A stretch of 64,000 bases of DNA, from the NCBI GenBank assembly GCA_965203215.1, contig CBDBBY010000001.1:682001-746000 (forward strand). Direction: 5' to 3'. This document shows, one piece after another, positions 55,314-64,000 of the stretch (position 1 is the first letter of the stretch; each line of letters opens with the position of its first letter). Both the position numbers and the translations under genes were made by a program. The DNA is from CBDBBY01 sp965203215 (GTDB lineage: Bacteria > Pseudomonadota > Alphaproteobacteria > Rhodobacterales > Rhodobacteraceae). Below the pieces are notes generated by a model. The model did not search any database, was not told where the DNA came from, and saw only the letters and a program-made list of their open reading frames with translations.

Positions 55314-56863
55314 AGACGGCCGGTCGCGCGATGTCTCCGACGAAGGTTCTATCGGCTCTGGAACATTTTGCAGCCAGTGCGAAGGACGGGTCGGGCAGCG
55401 GCCCGGCGCGGATTGCCTCGATTTGCGTTGACGGCAAATTCCTGCCTGCAAGATCCGGCCGCGAATTCGACTCGATCGACCCTTCGACAGGGCAAGCCGT
55501 CGCCCGGTTGTCGCGCGGCGATGCGGAAGATGTCGAGCACGCGGTTCTTTCGGCGCGTTCGGCGCTGAACGGTCCTTGGGAAGCGGCTACGCCCCACAAA
55601 CGGGGCGAATTGCTCCATGCGCTCGCTTCAGCACTGGAGGCCAATGCGGAGACAGTCGCGATTCTCGAGACTGTCGATGTGGGAAAGCCCCTAAGCAGTT
55701 CCAGAGGCGACGTTGCCGGAGCCATTGCGACACTGAGATACAATGCGGGCGCGGCGGACAAGTTGGAGGGAACCACCGTACCCCTTGGCCAGGGATTCGT
55801 CGATTTCACCGAGTTGGAGCCGCTTGGAGTAACGGCTCACATCACCCCTTGGAATTTCCCGCTCGGGATGGCCGCGAGGTCAGTCGCGCCTGCGCTGGCC
55901 GCCGGATGCACCGTTGTTCTCAAGCCCGCGGAACAAACGCCGCTCACAACGTTGGCGCTGGCCGCTCTCATTGCGGAAAACGGATTTCCGCCGGGCGTCG
56001 TGAATGTCGTTACAGGATACGGCGAAGAAGCCGGCGCGGCGCTGGCCGGACACCCGGCTATAGACGGCCTGACTTTCACAGGCTCAGTCGAGACAGGACG
56101 CTTGGTCGGCGCTGCCGCCGGCCGAGCGCTGAAGCCGGTCGTCCTCGAGCTCGGCGGCAAGAACCCGATGATCGTGTTCGATGACGCCGATCTGGACCGC
56201 GCCGTCGGCGCGGCTGTCGAGGGCGCGTTCGACAATTGCGGACAGGTGTGCTCGTCGGTATCTCGATTGCTGTTGAGCGAAGGTATAAAGGATGAATTTC
56301 TTGAACGCTTCGTGGCAAAGGCTGGCGGACTTCAAACAGCGCCGGGGCTGCAGGACGCGGATATCGGCCCGCTTGTGTCGCGCGAGCAGTACGAGAAAGT
56401 CTTCGAGCACATTGACGCCGCGGTGTCGGACGGCGCGACGCTGCTTGTCGGCGGCGGGCGTCCCGCAGGGCTTACGGAAGGCTTTTTTGTCGAGCCGACG
56501 GTTTTCGACAATGTGCCGCGCGGCAGCAAAATTGCGCGCGAAGAAACGTTCGGCCCCGTGGTTTCAACGTTCGGTTTTGATGAGGAAGAGCACGCGGTTA
56601 AAACGGCGAACGGTCTCCCCTACGGGCTGGCGGCCGGGATATTCACATCGAACATCGATCGCGCAATGCGTCTGGCCAAGCGGATCGAAGCAGGAACGGT
56701 CTGGATTAACGGCTGGTTCATCGGCGGCGTTCAAGCTCCAACCGGAGGCGTCAAGGACAGCGGCTTCGGACGAGAGCGCGGCATGGCGGGCATAGGCAAT
56801 TACGTCAGGATCAAAAATATCGGACTGCAGGTCTTCCAGCCTCCAGAATCCGGCAATGCCTGA
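55310..56863 (+). CDS. NAD(P)-dependent aldehyde dehydrogenase
   Basis: 517 residues (GTG start overlapping the permease stop; ATG at 55331 possible). Conserved residues: Asn in TPWNFPLGM, Glu in VLELGGKNPM, Cys in DNCGQVCSSVSR, and the late EETFGPV block. It resembles betaine-aldehyde and semialdehyde dehydrogenases. In this operon it may oxidise a semialdehyde made in sugar-acid breakdown, such as 2-oxoglutarate semialdehyde; this is inference. Expressed with the transporter. Confidence 0.9.
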   Translation: MKTAGRAMSPTKVLSALEHFAASAKDGSGSGPARIASICVDGKFLPARSGREFDSIDPSTGQAVARLSRGDAEDVEHAVLSARSALNGPWEAATPHKRGELLHALASALEANAETVAILETVDVGKPLSSSRGDVAGAIATLRYNAGAADKLEGTTVPLGQGFVDFTELEPLGVTAHITPWNFPLGMAARSVAPALAAGCTVVLKPAEQTPLTTLALAALIAENGFPPGVVNVVTGYGEEAGAALAGHPAIDGLTFTGSVETGRLVGAAAGRALKPVVLELGGKNPMIVFDDADLDRAVGAAVEGAFDNCGQVCSSVSRLLLSEGIKDEFLERFVAKAGGLQTAPGLQDADIGPLVSREQYEKVFEHIDAAVSDGATLLVGGGRPAGLTEGFFVEPTVFDNVPRGSKIAREETFGPVVSTFGFDEEEHAVKTANGLPYGLAAGIFTSNIDRAMRLAKRIEAGTVWINGWFIGGVQAPTGGVKDSGFGRERGMAGIGNYVRIKNIGLQVFQPPESGNA

Positions 56864-56917
56864 ATTCATGCAGCGTAAATATTCCATTTCCATTCAAGAT
56901 CAGCGAAGGACACGATC

Positions 56918-58126
56918 ATGGCTCGAATTTCAGGAGTTGAGCACCACCCAATCTTCCGGCATCCCGAACATTGCGTAAACCAAATCGCCGCAAGAACGTT
57001 GTCGACGGGAGAAATTGTCGCAGTTTTCAACGAAGAACGCTTTCCGTTTCATCACGACAGCGGTCAAACTTTGATTACGCGTTCGTCGGACGGCGGTGTT
57101 TCATGGACGGAACCCGAAGTCGTCCTGCCTTGGACCGACACCACAGGAAACTGGGACTGCGGCATTTGCGAACTGCATGACGGTTCGCTAATCGTCAATT
57201 TGACGATTACCGCTTTCTTTCAGCGGGGCGTCAAGCCGGAACAGCCGTCATGGCGGTCGGATCCTTGGACAAAGCAATGGGGCGATTGGACTTGGGCATT
57301 CAAGACGCAGGGTTGGATCGGCACCTTCGTCTTGAAGTCGCATGACAAGGGCGCGACTTGGAGCGACCCGGTTCCTTGCAATGTTCGACCGCTCAAGCAC
57401 GCGGGATGCAGAGTCGGCTGCTGGCAGCTTCCGTCCGGTTCCCTTTTGATGGGGCTTTACGGCCGCATCCGCGGTTACGGCGAAGAAGGCGAAGGCGAGA
57501 CCACGCGTTCGGCTTTGATTCGTTCCGACGACGGCGGGTCGAACTGGGAGTACTTCTCGACGTTGGCTTACGACCCCGCATCGATCATTGATTACGAGGA
57601 ACCGGCGATCATGAGGCTCAAGGACGGTCGGCTTGTTTGCTTCATGCGCACCCATGTCAATCCGAGCGGCGACGCGAAAAACATGGTGATGACCGTGTCC
57701 TCCGACGACGGTTTCTCTTGGACGCCGCCGGAATGGACCAACATTTGGGGCTACCCGGCGGACTTGGTGGCATTGGCGGACGGCCGCTACCTGATGGTAT
57801 ACGGCTATCGTCGCGAGCCGTACGGAGTCCGAGGAATTGTTTCGGACGACGGACTAAGTTGGAACGCTGAAAATGAATTCGTAATTCGCGAAGGCGGAGT
57901 TCCGCGAAAGACGAATAGAATCGGCGCCGCGCGGAATCTCGACGATGAATCCGCGAGCGGGAGTTCACTGGCGATCAATCCGAAGAATCCGGGAGTTTTC
58001 CAGCACATCGGCTATCCGACCGTCGTTCAAGCCCAAGACGGCACCATCGCCTGCTGCTATCATGAATGGAGCGACGGGGACGGCACTTTGCAGGAAGTGA
58101 AATGCACGCGGTTCAAAGTTGAATAG
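56918..58126 (+). CDS. Sialidase-fold (Asp-box) protein, cytoplasmic, function unknown
   Basis: 402 residues. Five Asp-box-like repeats can be seen: SSDGGVSWTEP, SHDKGATWSDP, SDDGGSNWEYF, SSDDGFSWTPP and SDDGLSWNAE, as expected of a six-bladed beta-propeller of the sialidase superfamily. There is no signal peptide and no FRIP motif near the N-terminus, so a secreted sialidase is unlikely. It may act on an imported glycoside or oligosaccharide inside the cell. It follows the aldehyde dehydrogenase by 54 bases and is the last gene before a terminator. Confidence 0.72.
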   Translation: MARISGVEHHPIFRHPEHCVNQIAARTLSTGEIVAVFNEERFPFHHDSGQTLITRSSDGGVSWTEPEVVLPWTDTTGNWDCGICELHDGSLIVNLTITAFFQRGVKPEQPSWRSDPWTKQWGDWTWAFKTQGWIGTFVLKSHDKGATWSDPVPCNVRPLKHAGCRVGCWQLPSGSLLMGLYGRIRGYGEEGEGETTRSALIRSDDGGSNWEYFSTLAYDPASIIDYEEPAIMRLKDGRLVCFMRTHVNPSGDAKNMVMTVSSDDGFSWTPPEWTNIWGYPADLVALADGRYLMVYGYRREPYGVRGIVSDDGLSWNAENEFVIREGGVPRKTNRIGAARNLDDESASGSSLAINPKNPGVFQHIGYPTVVQAQDGTIACCYHEWSDGDGTLQEVKCTRFKVE

Positions 58127-58208
58127 GCTGTCGAAACCAGTCCGCGCGGCTGCGCAGTCCTGCCGCGGCGAGTCGCCGAGTTCGGAGATGCTGAACGGGC
58201 TCGAATGC

Positions 58209-58231
58209 CGTCTGCGCAGACGCGTTTTTTT
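58209..58231 (+). terminator. Rho-independent terminator of second sugar operon
   Basis: CGTCTGCGCAGACG (58209-58222) is a perfect short hairpin, with two bases then seven T (58225-58231). It is 80 bases after the stop of the Asp-box protein and before the transposase, so the operon's transcript would normally end here. Confidence 0.75.
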
Positions 58232-58358
58232 CGGATTGAATTCATCAAGGAAGACTAAACGGAAGTTCCTTGGGGTTATTTTGAACAACTCTTTGAATGT
58301 CCGGCCTAATTTGCGGATTCCGGCTGTGCGTCCACTGGACACGCCGCTTTGGGAGGGG

Positions 58359-60104
58359 CTACCGCATGGGGACCTTCGCGTTCAGCAGCCTTAGCGCCTG
58401 ATCCTGGATCGGCGTCGGCGAGGCGGGGACGTCGAATCCCGGCTTTCCCGGCTCCGAGGGCTCGATCCTGTTCATCGTGAGCGTTCCGAGTTGCTCGAGC
58501 AGTCCCCGGAAGTCGTGGACGTCCTGTCCGGAGCTCGTGCGCTTGGTGGTTGCTTTCCGCTTGGCCTGCGGCGAGCGCTCGGCTTTGGCGACGGGCGAGT
58601 CGCGGACCGGGCCGCGCTCGTCGTCGAACAGCATCGGGGCGAGCGCTTCGCGCATGTGCTTTTCGACATAGTACGCGAGCATGCAGATCAGGAGGTGGGC
58701 GCGGACCCGCGGCTCGAGGCGGTGGCGGATGGGCCGGACCTGGAGGTCGGACGCCTTCATCGTCCGGAACGCCCTCTCGACCCGTCCCAATCTCTTGTAG
58801 GTTTCGACGACGGCGGCGGCGGACATCCGCTCTTCCGGCACGTTGGTCCGAACGACATAGAATCCGTCCAAGGCCGCCTCGTCGGCGATATTTTGCTTTT
58901 TGCGCTTCCATGAGAAGGATCCCGTTCCGATCTTCAGATCGAAATGCTTCCGCATCTTGCGCTTTTTGAGGGCGCGCTCGGCGCGGCGCCGGATCGCGTC
59001 CGCGCTCCGGAGCGGGCGCTTGTCCCGGCGAACCGCCCGGCGGATCTCCATCAGATCTTGCGCCGCCGCCGCGATCAAGTCCTTGCGCTTGCGGGTCCGC
59101 TCTTCGGCCAGCAGGGGGTTCCTGCAGACGACCAGCCGCTCGCCGGGGAACAGCTCTTGGCATTCGATCTCCGCCATGTCCCGCTCGTCGAACAGCGTGG
59201 GCTGCAGCGAGCCCTCGTCGGCCAAAGCGCCGACCCCGGAAGCCCGCAGGGCGAAGATCCAGTCGTAGCCGTTCGGCTCGAGGTCCTCGCGGACGCGCGC
59301 CTGCGTGATCATGCCCCGGTCTCCGACGAACACCGCCCGCTTCAGTCCGAAGCGGTCGCGGAGCTTGCCGACCTGCGCGGCCACGGTGGACGGGTCGGAC
59401 GCGTTCCCGGGGAACGCCTCGACGGCGACCGGCCGCCCGTCGGCGTCGCACAGCAGACCGAACTCGATCTGCGGCAGCCCCGTCTTGCCGTCGCGCGAGT
59501 ATCCGCGATCCACCAGCGGGCAGGTCCGGCTGTAGCTCCAGACCGAGGTCAAATCGTAGAGGACCGGGCTTCCTTCGCTCAAATGCTTCTCGGCCAGCGC
59601 CTTCTCGATCCTCGGCTGGCGCTCGAGCAGCCAGTCCATGGTTTCGTAGAGCCGGTCTTCGCTGACGTTCTCCGGCAAGCCGAGCTGGGACGCCAAGGTG
59701 GAGACCGCCGTCTCCGGGCGGAAGAGCCGGGCGGCGGCGAGCTTCGATCCCGGCTCCAGAATCCGCTGCGCGACCAGCGCCACCGCCAAGTCCCGCGACC
59801 GCGAGCGCCGGGATGCGATCGCCCGGTCGACGCCGCAGGCGCGAAGCGTCGCGAGGACCGCGGCGGCGTTCCCGTGCTGGAGCGATCTGGAGATTGTGAA
59901 CGCGCCTTCGAGCGCGGCGGGCAGGTCGGCGACGGCGGCGCCGCGCAGGACCTCCCGGATCTTCTCGATCATCTCCGGGGGCAGCTTTGTGATGTTGGAG
60001 AGGGTGCGCTTCTTGACCTTTCCGCCTTCCCGGTAGGAGTGGCGGATCAGGATCGTGGGCCGCGATTTGCGGTTCGGGACGGTTTCTACGAACATGACTA
60101 CCAT
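58359..60104 (-). mobile_element. IS1634-type transposase, full-length
   Basis: 581 residues (ATG 60104; a second ATG at 60095 begins FVETVPNRKSRP, the more typical start). RPTILIRHSYREGGKVKKRT and SNITKLP at the N-terminus and LYDLTSVWSYS, GLPQIEFGLLCDADGRP and VFVGDRGMIT in the core match the IS1634 branch of the IS4 superfamily, with Asp residues of the DDE site visible. The late YVVRTNV, AFRTMK block carries the final Glu region. The frame is intact, so the element may be active. Terminal inverted repeats were not assigned. It lies between the sugar operon and its ATPase gene. Confidence 0.88.
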
Positions 60105-60138
60105 TTTATCATTGTACTTTTATGTTTCAACGATAAAA
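60104..60138. repeat. Imperfect inverted repeat upstream of the transposase gene
   Basis: TTTTATCATTG (60104-60114) and CAACGATAAAA (60128-60138) are inverted with one mismatch, in an AT-rich stretch covering the transposase start. This is probably the promoter/operator of the element or close to its end. No matching copy was seen at the left end. Confidence 0.4.
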
Positions 60139-60271
60139 ATATCACAATATATTGACCAATGCATGACTACGTTTTTGCAGGCGGAAATGGGCCGGAATCC
60201 GCCTTATCCTATTGATGTTAATGGATAAAATTTGCGAACTAGCTTCAATATCGCACGGAACTTCCGACTAA

Positions 60272-61366
60272 ATGAGTTATGTCGAGCTGCGGGGCGTCCG
60301 CAAGGCCTTCGATCAAACCGAAGTCATCCGAAATCTCGACCTTGCGATCAAGAAAGGCGAACTGGTCGTCTTCGTCGGACCGTCGGGTTGCGGCAAGTCG
60401 ACTTTGCTCAGGTTGATTTGCGGATTGGAGCACCTATCCGGAGGCGAAGTATTCATCGACGGAGTTTCGATGCGCGGAGTGAATCCGGCGAAGCGCGAGG
60501 TCGCAATGGTGTTCCAATCCTACGCTCTCTATCCGCACATGAATGTATCGAGCAACATGGGATTTGCGCTCAGAATGGCGGGAATGAGCAGGTCCGAACG
60601 CGACGAGCGAGTCCGCGAAGCCGCTAGAATCCTTAAGCTCGAACCCTTCTTGGATCGACTGCCGAAGCAGCTTTCCGGCGGCCAGCGCCAGCGCGTCGCA
60701 ATAGGTCGAGCAATCGTCCGAAATCCCAAGGTTTTTCTGTTCGACGAACCCTTGAGCAATCTTGACGCCGAACTGCGGGTTCAAATGCGCCTCCAGATTT
60801 CAAGCCTTCACCGACAGCTCGGCGCAACAATGGTCTATGTGACGCACGACCAGGTCGAAGCCATGACGATGGCCGATAGAATCGTCGTTCTTCGCGACGG
60901 CAACATTGAGCAGGTCGGGACACCGACCGAACTTTACGCGATGCCGGCGAACCTGTTCGTCGCCGGATTCATCGGGTCACCCCGAATGAATCTCCTTTCC
61001 GGAACGGTAGCCAAGGTCTCGGAGAGCGGGTTCGAGGTTGCGCTGTCCGGCGTCGCGAACAATACTCTCAGAATCGGCAATGCGGTGGCGGAGTTGGAAG
61101 AAGGCGAACAGATTACGGTAGGAATTCGCCCCGAAAACATCCAATGCGGGCCCGAAGGGGAACTTGCTTTAGAAGTCAATGTGACATCCGTGGAGAATTT
61201 GGGAGGATCCACGCTCCTTCATGCGCCCGAGCATCCGGCCGGCAATTTCGTGATTGAAAATCGCGACGAAGTACGGCCTGGAATCGGGCCGCTGAACATC
61301 GCGCTCGACCAAAGGCATCTCCACCTGTTCAGGTCGGACGGCAATGCCGTCGCGCGCCCCGAGTGA
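60272..61366 (+). CDS. Carbohydrate ABC transporter ATP-binding protein (UgpC/MalK type)
   Basis: 364 residues with N-terminal nucleotide-binding domain: Walker A GPSGCGKSTLL near residue 37, Q-loop VFQSYALYPHMNV, signature LSGGQRQRVAIG, Walker B VFLFDEPLSNLD. The C-terminal OB-like TOBE domain from about residue 235 is typical of MalK/UgpC. It probably powers the permeases at 53545-55313, from which it is separated by the transposase. TTATCC (60204-60209) and GGATAA (60223-60228) upstream may be a regulatory palindrome. Confidence 0.93.
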   Translation: MSYVELRGVRKAFDQTEVIRNLDLAIKKGELVVFVGPSGCGKSTLLRLICGLEHLSGGEVFIDGVSMRGVNPAKREVAMVFQSYALYPHMNVSSNMGFALRMAGMSRSERDERVREAARILKLEPFLDRLPKQLSGGQRQRVAIGRAIVRNPKVFLFDEPLSNLDAELRVQMRLQISSLHRQLGATMVYVTHDQVEAMTMADRIVVLRDGNIEQVGTPTELYAMPANLFVAGFIGSPRMNLLSGTVAKVSESGFEVALSGVANNTLRIGNAVAELEEGEQITVGIRPENIQCGPEGELALEVNVTSVENLGGSTLLHAPEHPAGNFVIENRDEVRPGIGPLNIALDQRHLHLFRSDGNAVARPE

Positions 61367-61417
61367 GCGGTCAAAATCTGAACCGCTTGATTCCGATTCG
61401 ACTCCCAACTCCGACGC

Positions 61418-62614
61418 CTACTCCCAATAACTGTCCGGCGGCGGCCCCCAATCGTTGAGCATGCAGGAATATACGGCGGTTGCGTCGAACGGATATCGCG
61501 ATTCGATCTCCTCTGTAAGCGTAACGCCTAGTCCGGGCGATGTAGGCAGCCGGAGCCGGCCGTCCGCTATATTGGCCTGGCCACCCAGCATCTCGTCGCA
61601 AACCGCGAATTCAAGCAGCGGATATTCGACGAAGCCACCGCCGCCGACAAACGAAGCATGGTAGTTCGCCATCATCGCGACGGCCCCGCTCCAAGCATGG
61701 ACCACGACGCCGACATCATTTTCGCGGGCGGCCCGGAAGACCTCCAAGACCGGGTTTATCCCTCCTATGACGGATGCGTCCGGCTGAACGAAATCGTAAA
61801 CGCCGTCCTTTATCCTATCGATCATTTCCTTCGGCGTCGTGATGATTTCGCCGCCGCACACGGGCACGTCTATCCTGCGCCTGAGCTTCTTGAAACCCGC
61901 GGGATCATCGGGACCGATGGCCTCTTCGACAAACTTGATTCTATGCGCCGTTCGTTCGTGAACAGCTTCAACGAACGAAACCACTTCGTTCACAGACTGG
62001 GGAGGGTCCGCGAGGTTCTGGCACATATCGACGCCGACCCGGATATCCCGCGCGCCGGCTTCATTCAGCACCCACGCGGTCCTGCGCACGTCGGAGCTGA
62101 CGGATCGAATTTTGTAGTCGCCAATCCCCTTGGATTCCAGAAACTCCAACTCCTCGGTGAAGTGCTCCTTGGTGCCGCAACACCCGCCGCTTCCGTAAAC
62201 CGCCACGGAACTAGACGAAGACCCGCCTAGAAATTCATGAACTGGAATTCCGCGCGCTTTGGCGTTCGCATCGTGCAGCGCGATGTCGAACGCGCCGATC
62301 ACGTGTCTAGCGGCGCCCTGCAGAGACCAGTAGTCGCACAAGCTGCGCAAGTCCCGCACGCGCCGCGCAATGTCGGAAGCGTCCTTTCCAATCATGTAGG
62401 GCGCGCAAAGGTCGACTATCGATTTGAATACCAGAGGCGCGAAGACCGCCAGATAACCCTCCCCCAGTCCTGTCACGCCGTTGCTGAGGGTCAATTCCAC
62501 CATTCCGACAGTCCGTTTCGGACCGTTCGGATAGCATTCCTTGATTTCAGGGTGATCCGCGTCCGCATACGGCGAACTGAGCAGAACGCATCGAACGTCC
62601 TCGATCAGAAGCAT
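61418..62614 (-). CDS. Enolase-superfamily sugar-acid dehydratase or racemase
   Basis: 398 residues of mandelate racemase/muconate lactonising type. The N-terminal capping domain is followed by a barrel with the metal ligands Asp in RVGVDMCQN near 193, Glu in FVEEAIG near 226, and Glu in VCGGEIITT near 248. A catalytic His in VVVHAWSGAV near residue 303 is present. The K-x-K pair expected on the second strand reads K-I-R. Likely dehydrates an aldonic or aldaric acid to a 2-keto-3-deoxy acid. Overlaps the stop of the dehydrogenase gene upstream. Confidence 0.82.
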   Translation of the reverse strand: MLLIEDVRCVLLSSPYADADHPEIKECYPNGPKRTVGMVELTLSNGVTGLGEGYLAVFAPLVFKSIVDLCAPYMIGKDASDIARRVRDLRSLCDYWSLQGAARHVIGAFDIALHDANAKARGIPVHEFLGGSSSSSVAVYGSGGCCGTKEHFTEELEFLESKGIGDYKIRSVSSDVRRTAWVLNEAGARDIRVGVDMCQNLADPPQSVNEVVSFVEAVHERTAHRIKFVEEAIGPDDPAGFKKLRRRIDVPVCGGEIITTPKEMIDRIKDGVYDFVQPDASVIGGINPVLEVFRAARENDVGVVVHAWSGAVAMMANYHASFVGGGGFVEYPLLEFAVCDEMLGGQANIADGRLRLPTSPGLGVTLTEEIESRYPFDATAVYSCMLNDWGPPPDSYWE

Positions 62615-63546
62615 CAGTAACCTTTCTTGAAGTCGACGATGTCGAGAGGCTTGCGCCCAGATTTGAATCTGCCGAGGTTGGTTTCGAATACTTCTATCTT
62701 CCGGTCGGCTTCTTGCGCGAATCCGCCTCCGCTATGCTGCGTCAAGAGCGTGTTCGGGCAATTCCAGAGCCGGCTGTCCACCGGAAGCGGTTCCTCGGCG
62801 GTTACGTCGATGACGGCGCCAGCGATGCGGCCGTCCATCAAGGAAGAACAAAGCGCATCCTCGTCGATCAGAGATCCGCGGCCGAAATTCGCGATGATCG
62901 CGTGCGGCGGCAGCTTCGCCAGCCTATCTGCAGAAAACACTCCCTGTGTCCGCGGAGTGTCGGGCACGGCGCAGGCGACTATCTCTGCCGTCTCCAGCGC
63001 GCCGTCCAGCTGGTTGTCGGTCCAATCCGCGCCGAAGCTCGTGACTTTGCAATCGAATGGCTCAAGCAGTTCCGCCAACCGCCGGTTTATCGCCCCCCGG
63101 CCGAACAGCACCGCGTTCGCACTCGACAGCAGCTTCAACCGTCTTCTGCTGGCGTCCCCTGTCCAGACCCTTTGGTGCTTCAGCATCGCGAACCGGTCGA
63201 TGCCTCGATAGAGTGCGAGGATGCCCGCGAGGCACGACTCCGCGACCGGATCGGCGAAGAAGCCCGCAAGGTTTGAAATACCGACTCGGCGTTCCGCAGG
63301 TGAGCGTCCGACGACAAAATATTCGTTGACGCCGACCGATCCCAGCTGAATCCAACGAATGGCGGTGCTGGCCGCAACCCATTCCGCGGGCGGATTTCCG
63401 AAAGCGACTTCGCACCGATCAAATACGAATTTCGGATCGGCGCCGGCCGGAAGGGAATCGACGAAGTGAACCTTGTCGCCGGCCGCAATTCGACGAACTC
63501 GCTCCTTCTGAATATCCGTCAGATCCTCGTATACAAATATCTCCAT
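62614..63546 (-). CDS. D-isomer-specific 2-hydroxyacid dehydrogenase family protein
   Basis: 310 residues from ATG 63546. The NAD-binding fold shows LFGRGAINRRLAELL near residue 139, an Arg in NFGRGSLIDEDAL near 218 and the catalytic His in LLTQHSGGG near 270 with Glu in AEEPLPVDSRLW before it. Families of this type reduce 2-keto acids with NAD(P)H. It probably interconverts a keto and hydroxy acid in the same pathway as the enolase-type gene. Direction in vivo is unknown. Confidence 0.85.
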   Translation of the reverse strand: MEIFVYEDLTDIQKERVRRIAAGDKVHFVDSLPAGADPKFVFDRCEVAFGNPPAEWVAASTAIRWIQLGSVGVNEYFVVGRSPAERRVGISNLAGFFADPVAESCLAGILALYRGIDRFAMLKHQRVWTGDASRRRLKLLSSANAVLFGRGAINRRLAELLEPFDCKVTSFGADWTDNQLDGALETAEIVACAVPDTPRTQGVFSADRLAKLPPHAIIANFGRGSLIDEDALCSSLMDGRIAGAVIDVTAEEPLPVDSRLWNCPNTLLTQHSGGGFAQEADRKIEVFETNLGRFKSGRKPLDIVDFKKGY

Positions 63547-63637
63547 TACGTGTTCGCCTGTCTCATCCCGCGTTGAATTCCCGGACACGGACATCCGGCG
63601 CGGAGCCCGGGCGGAATAGGTTCTTCTTCAAGGGAGT

Positions 63638-64000
63638 TCAGTCGATGGATTCAGCGATCCTCGGCGCGCCGATAGATTTCAGCATGGCGTGCGCCGCGCC
63701 GCGATACATATTCCTTACGTCGCGCGTCGGCGGCCGGCATCGGCTACTCGGCAGCCCGACAAGTTCCATGCAGAGCTTGTCCAAATACCCGTCGCCGCTC
63801 GTGAACTCCGATTCGATTTCCACCCACAGCTTGTAAAAAGGCATGGCTTCTTCAATAAGCATGCGGGCGATCTCGGGATAGTCGCTTTCCCTTACCGCAT
63901 CGATCAGCTTCATCCCCCATTCCGGCCAGAAATTGCAATTGTGGACCTCGAACGCACGGGCGCCCAGCGCCGGCATCGCGCTCGTCGCGAACATCAGATT
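63638..64000 (-). CDS. DapA/N-acetylneuraminate lyase family protein, C-terminal part
   Basis: Only the last about 120 residues are in the window; the N-terminus with the Schiff-base Lys lies beyond it. LGARAFEVHNCNFWPEWGMKLIDA and GYLDKLCMELVGLPSS match the C-terminal helices of the dihydrodipicolinate synthase superfamily, and SRCRPPTRDV is its usual end. In a sugar-acid cluster such proteins act as 2-keto-3-deoxy acid aldolase or as 5-dehydro-4-deoxyglucarate dehydratase. With the Asp-box gene nearby, a neuraminate-lyase-like role cannot be excluded. Confidence 0.8.
   Translation of the reverse strand, partial: NLMFATSAMPALGARAFEVHNCNFWPEWGMKLIDAVRESDYPEIARMLIEEAMPFYKLWVEIESEFTSGDGYLDKLCMELVGLPSSRCRPPTRDVRNMYRGAAHAMLKSIGAPRIAESID

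Noticed and set aside
56918..58126. True secreted sialidase
   Set aside because: No signal peptide and no FRIP motif; only the Asp-box fold is supported.
58944..60155. Plus-strand ORF of 403 codons
   Set aside because: Opposite the intact transposase in a GC-rich region where long antisense frames are expected.

Overview
The window looks like the chromosome of an alphaproteobacterium with moderately high GC. Three things point there. Gene order is alphaproteobacterial: rplU-rpmA-obgE-proB-proA, ppiD-trpEGDC-moaC-moeA-lexA-gltX-gltA, and pyrH-frr-uppS-cdsA-rseP-bamA-skp-fabZ-lpxA-lpxI-lpxB. The lexA promoter carries a GAAC-N7-GAAC SOS box of the alphaproteobacterial type. LpxI, rather than LpxH, sits in the lipid A cluster. 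Transporters are plentiful (two carbohydrate ABC systems, one TAXI-type TRAP system, a Pst phosphate permease), and remnants of several insertion sequences suggest a genome with ongoing gene decay.

Layout. 1-3513 (minus): carbohydrate ABC transporter (binding protein, two permeases, ATPase cut by the window edge). 3961-4685: deleted IS4-type transposase remnant. 5032-5619: exported M15/DUF882 protein. 5669-10694 (minus): rplU, rpmA, obgE, proB, proA. 10916-14690 (minus): pstS, pstC, pstA without pstB or phoU. 14931-15020: tRNA-Ser(CGA). 15374-26572 (plus): aminotransferase, ppiD, trpEGDC, moaC, moeA, lexA, gltX. 26669-28708: decayed UvrD-type helicase preceded by a possible stub of an OLD-family nuclease. 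29237-34095: gltA, a small conserved protein, glnE. 34214-37149: TRAP transporter. 37208-50081 (minus): outer-membrane biogenesis, lipid A, phospholipid and undecaprenol genes through pyrH, interrupted where dxr often lies by an AAA ATPase gene carrying an in-frame TGA. 50213-51100: miaA. 51215-51382: IS21 istA fragment. 52118-64000: a second carbohydrate ABC transporter with catabolic genes (aldehyde dehydrogenase, Asp-box/sialidase-fold protein, enolase-superfamily dehydratase, 2-hydroxyacid dehydrogenase, DapA-family protein), split by a full-length IS1634-type transposase.

How genes work together. The right-hand cluster reads as uptake of a sugar or sugar acid followed by dehydration (enolase superfamily), retro-aldol or dehydration/decarboxylation (DapA family), and redox steps (aldehyde and 2-hydroxyacid dehydrogenases). 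The substrate is not known. The trp-moa-lexA-gltX block is tightly packed, with several start/stop overlaps. All three ABC binding-protein genes are followed by a GC-rich hairpin before the first permease gene, which fits differential expression of binding protein over permease.

The most unusual features are the dead helicase/nuclease locus (one missense in Walker A, two frameshifts, one nonsense), the interrupted ATPase cassette in the cdsA-rseP gap, and the hairpin pair standing where comEC often lies between lexA and gltX. No CRISPR array and no intact novel defence system was found.
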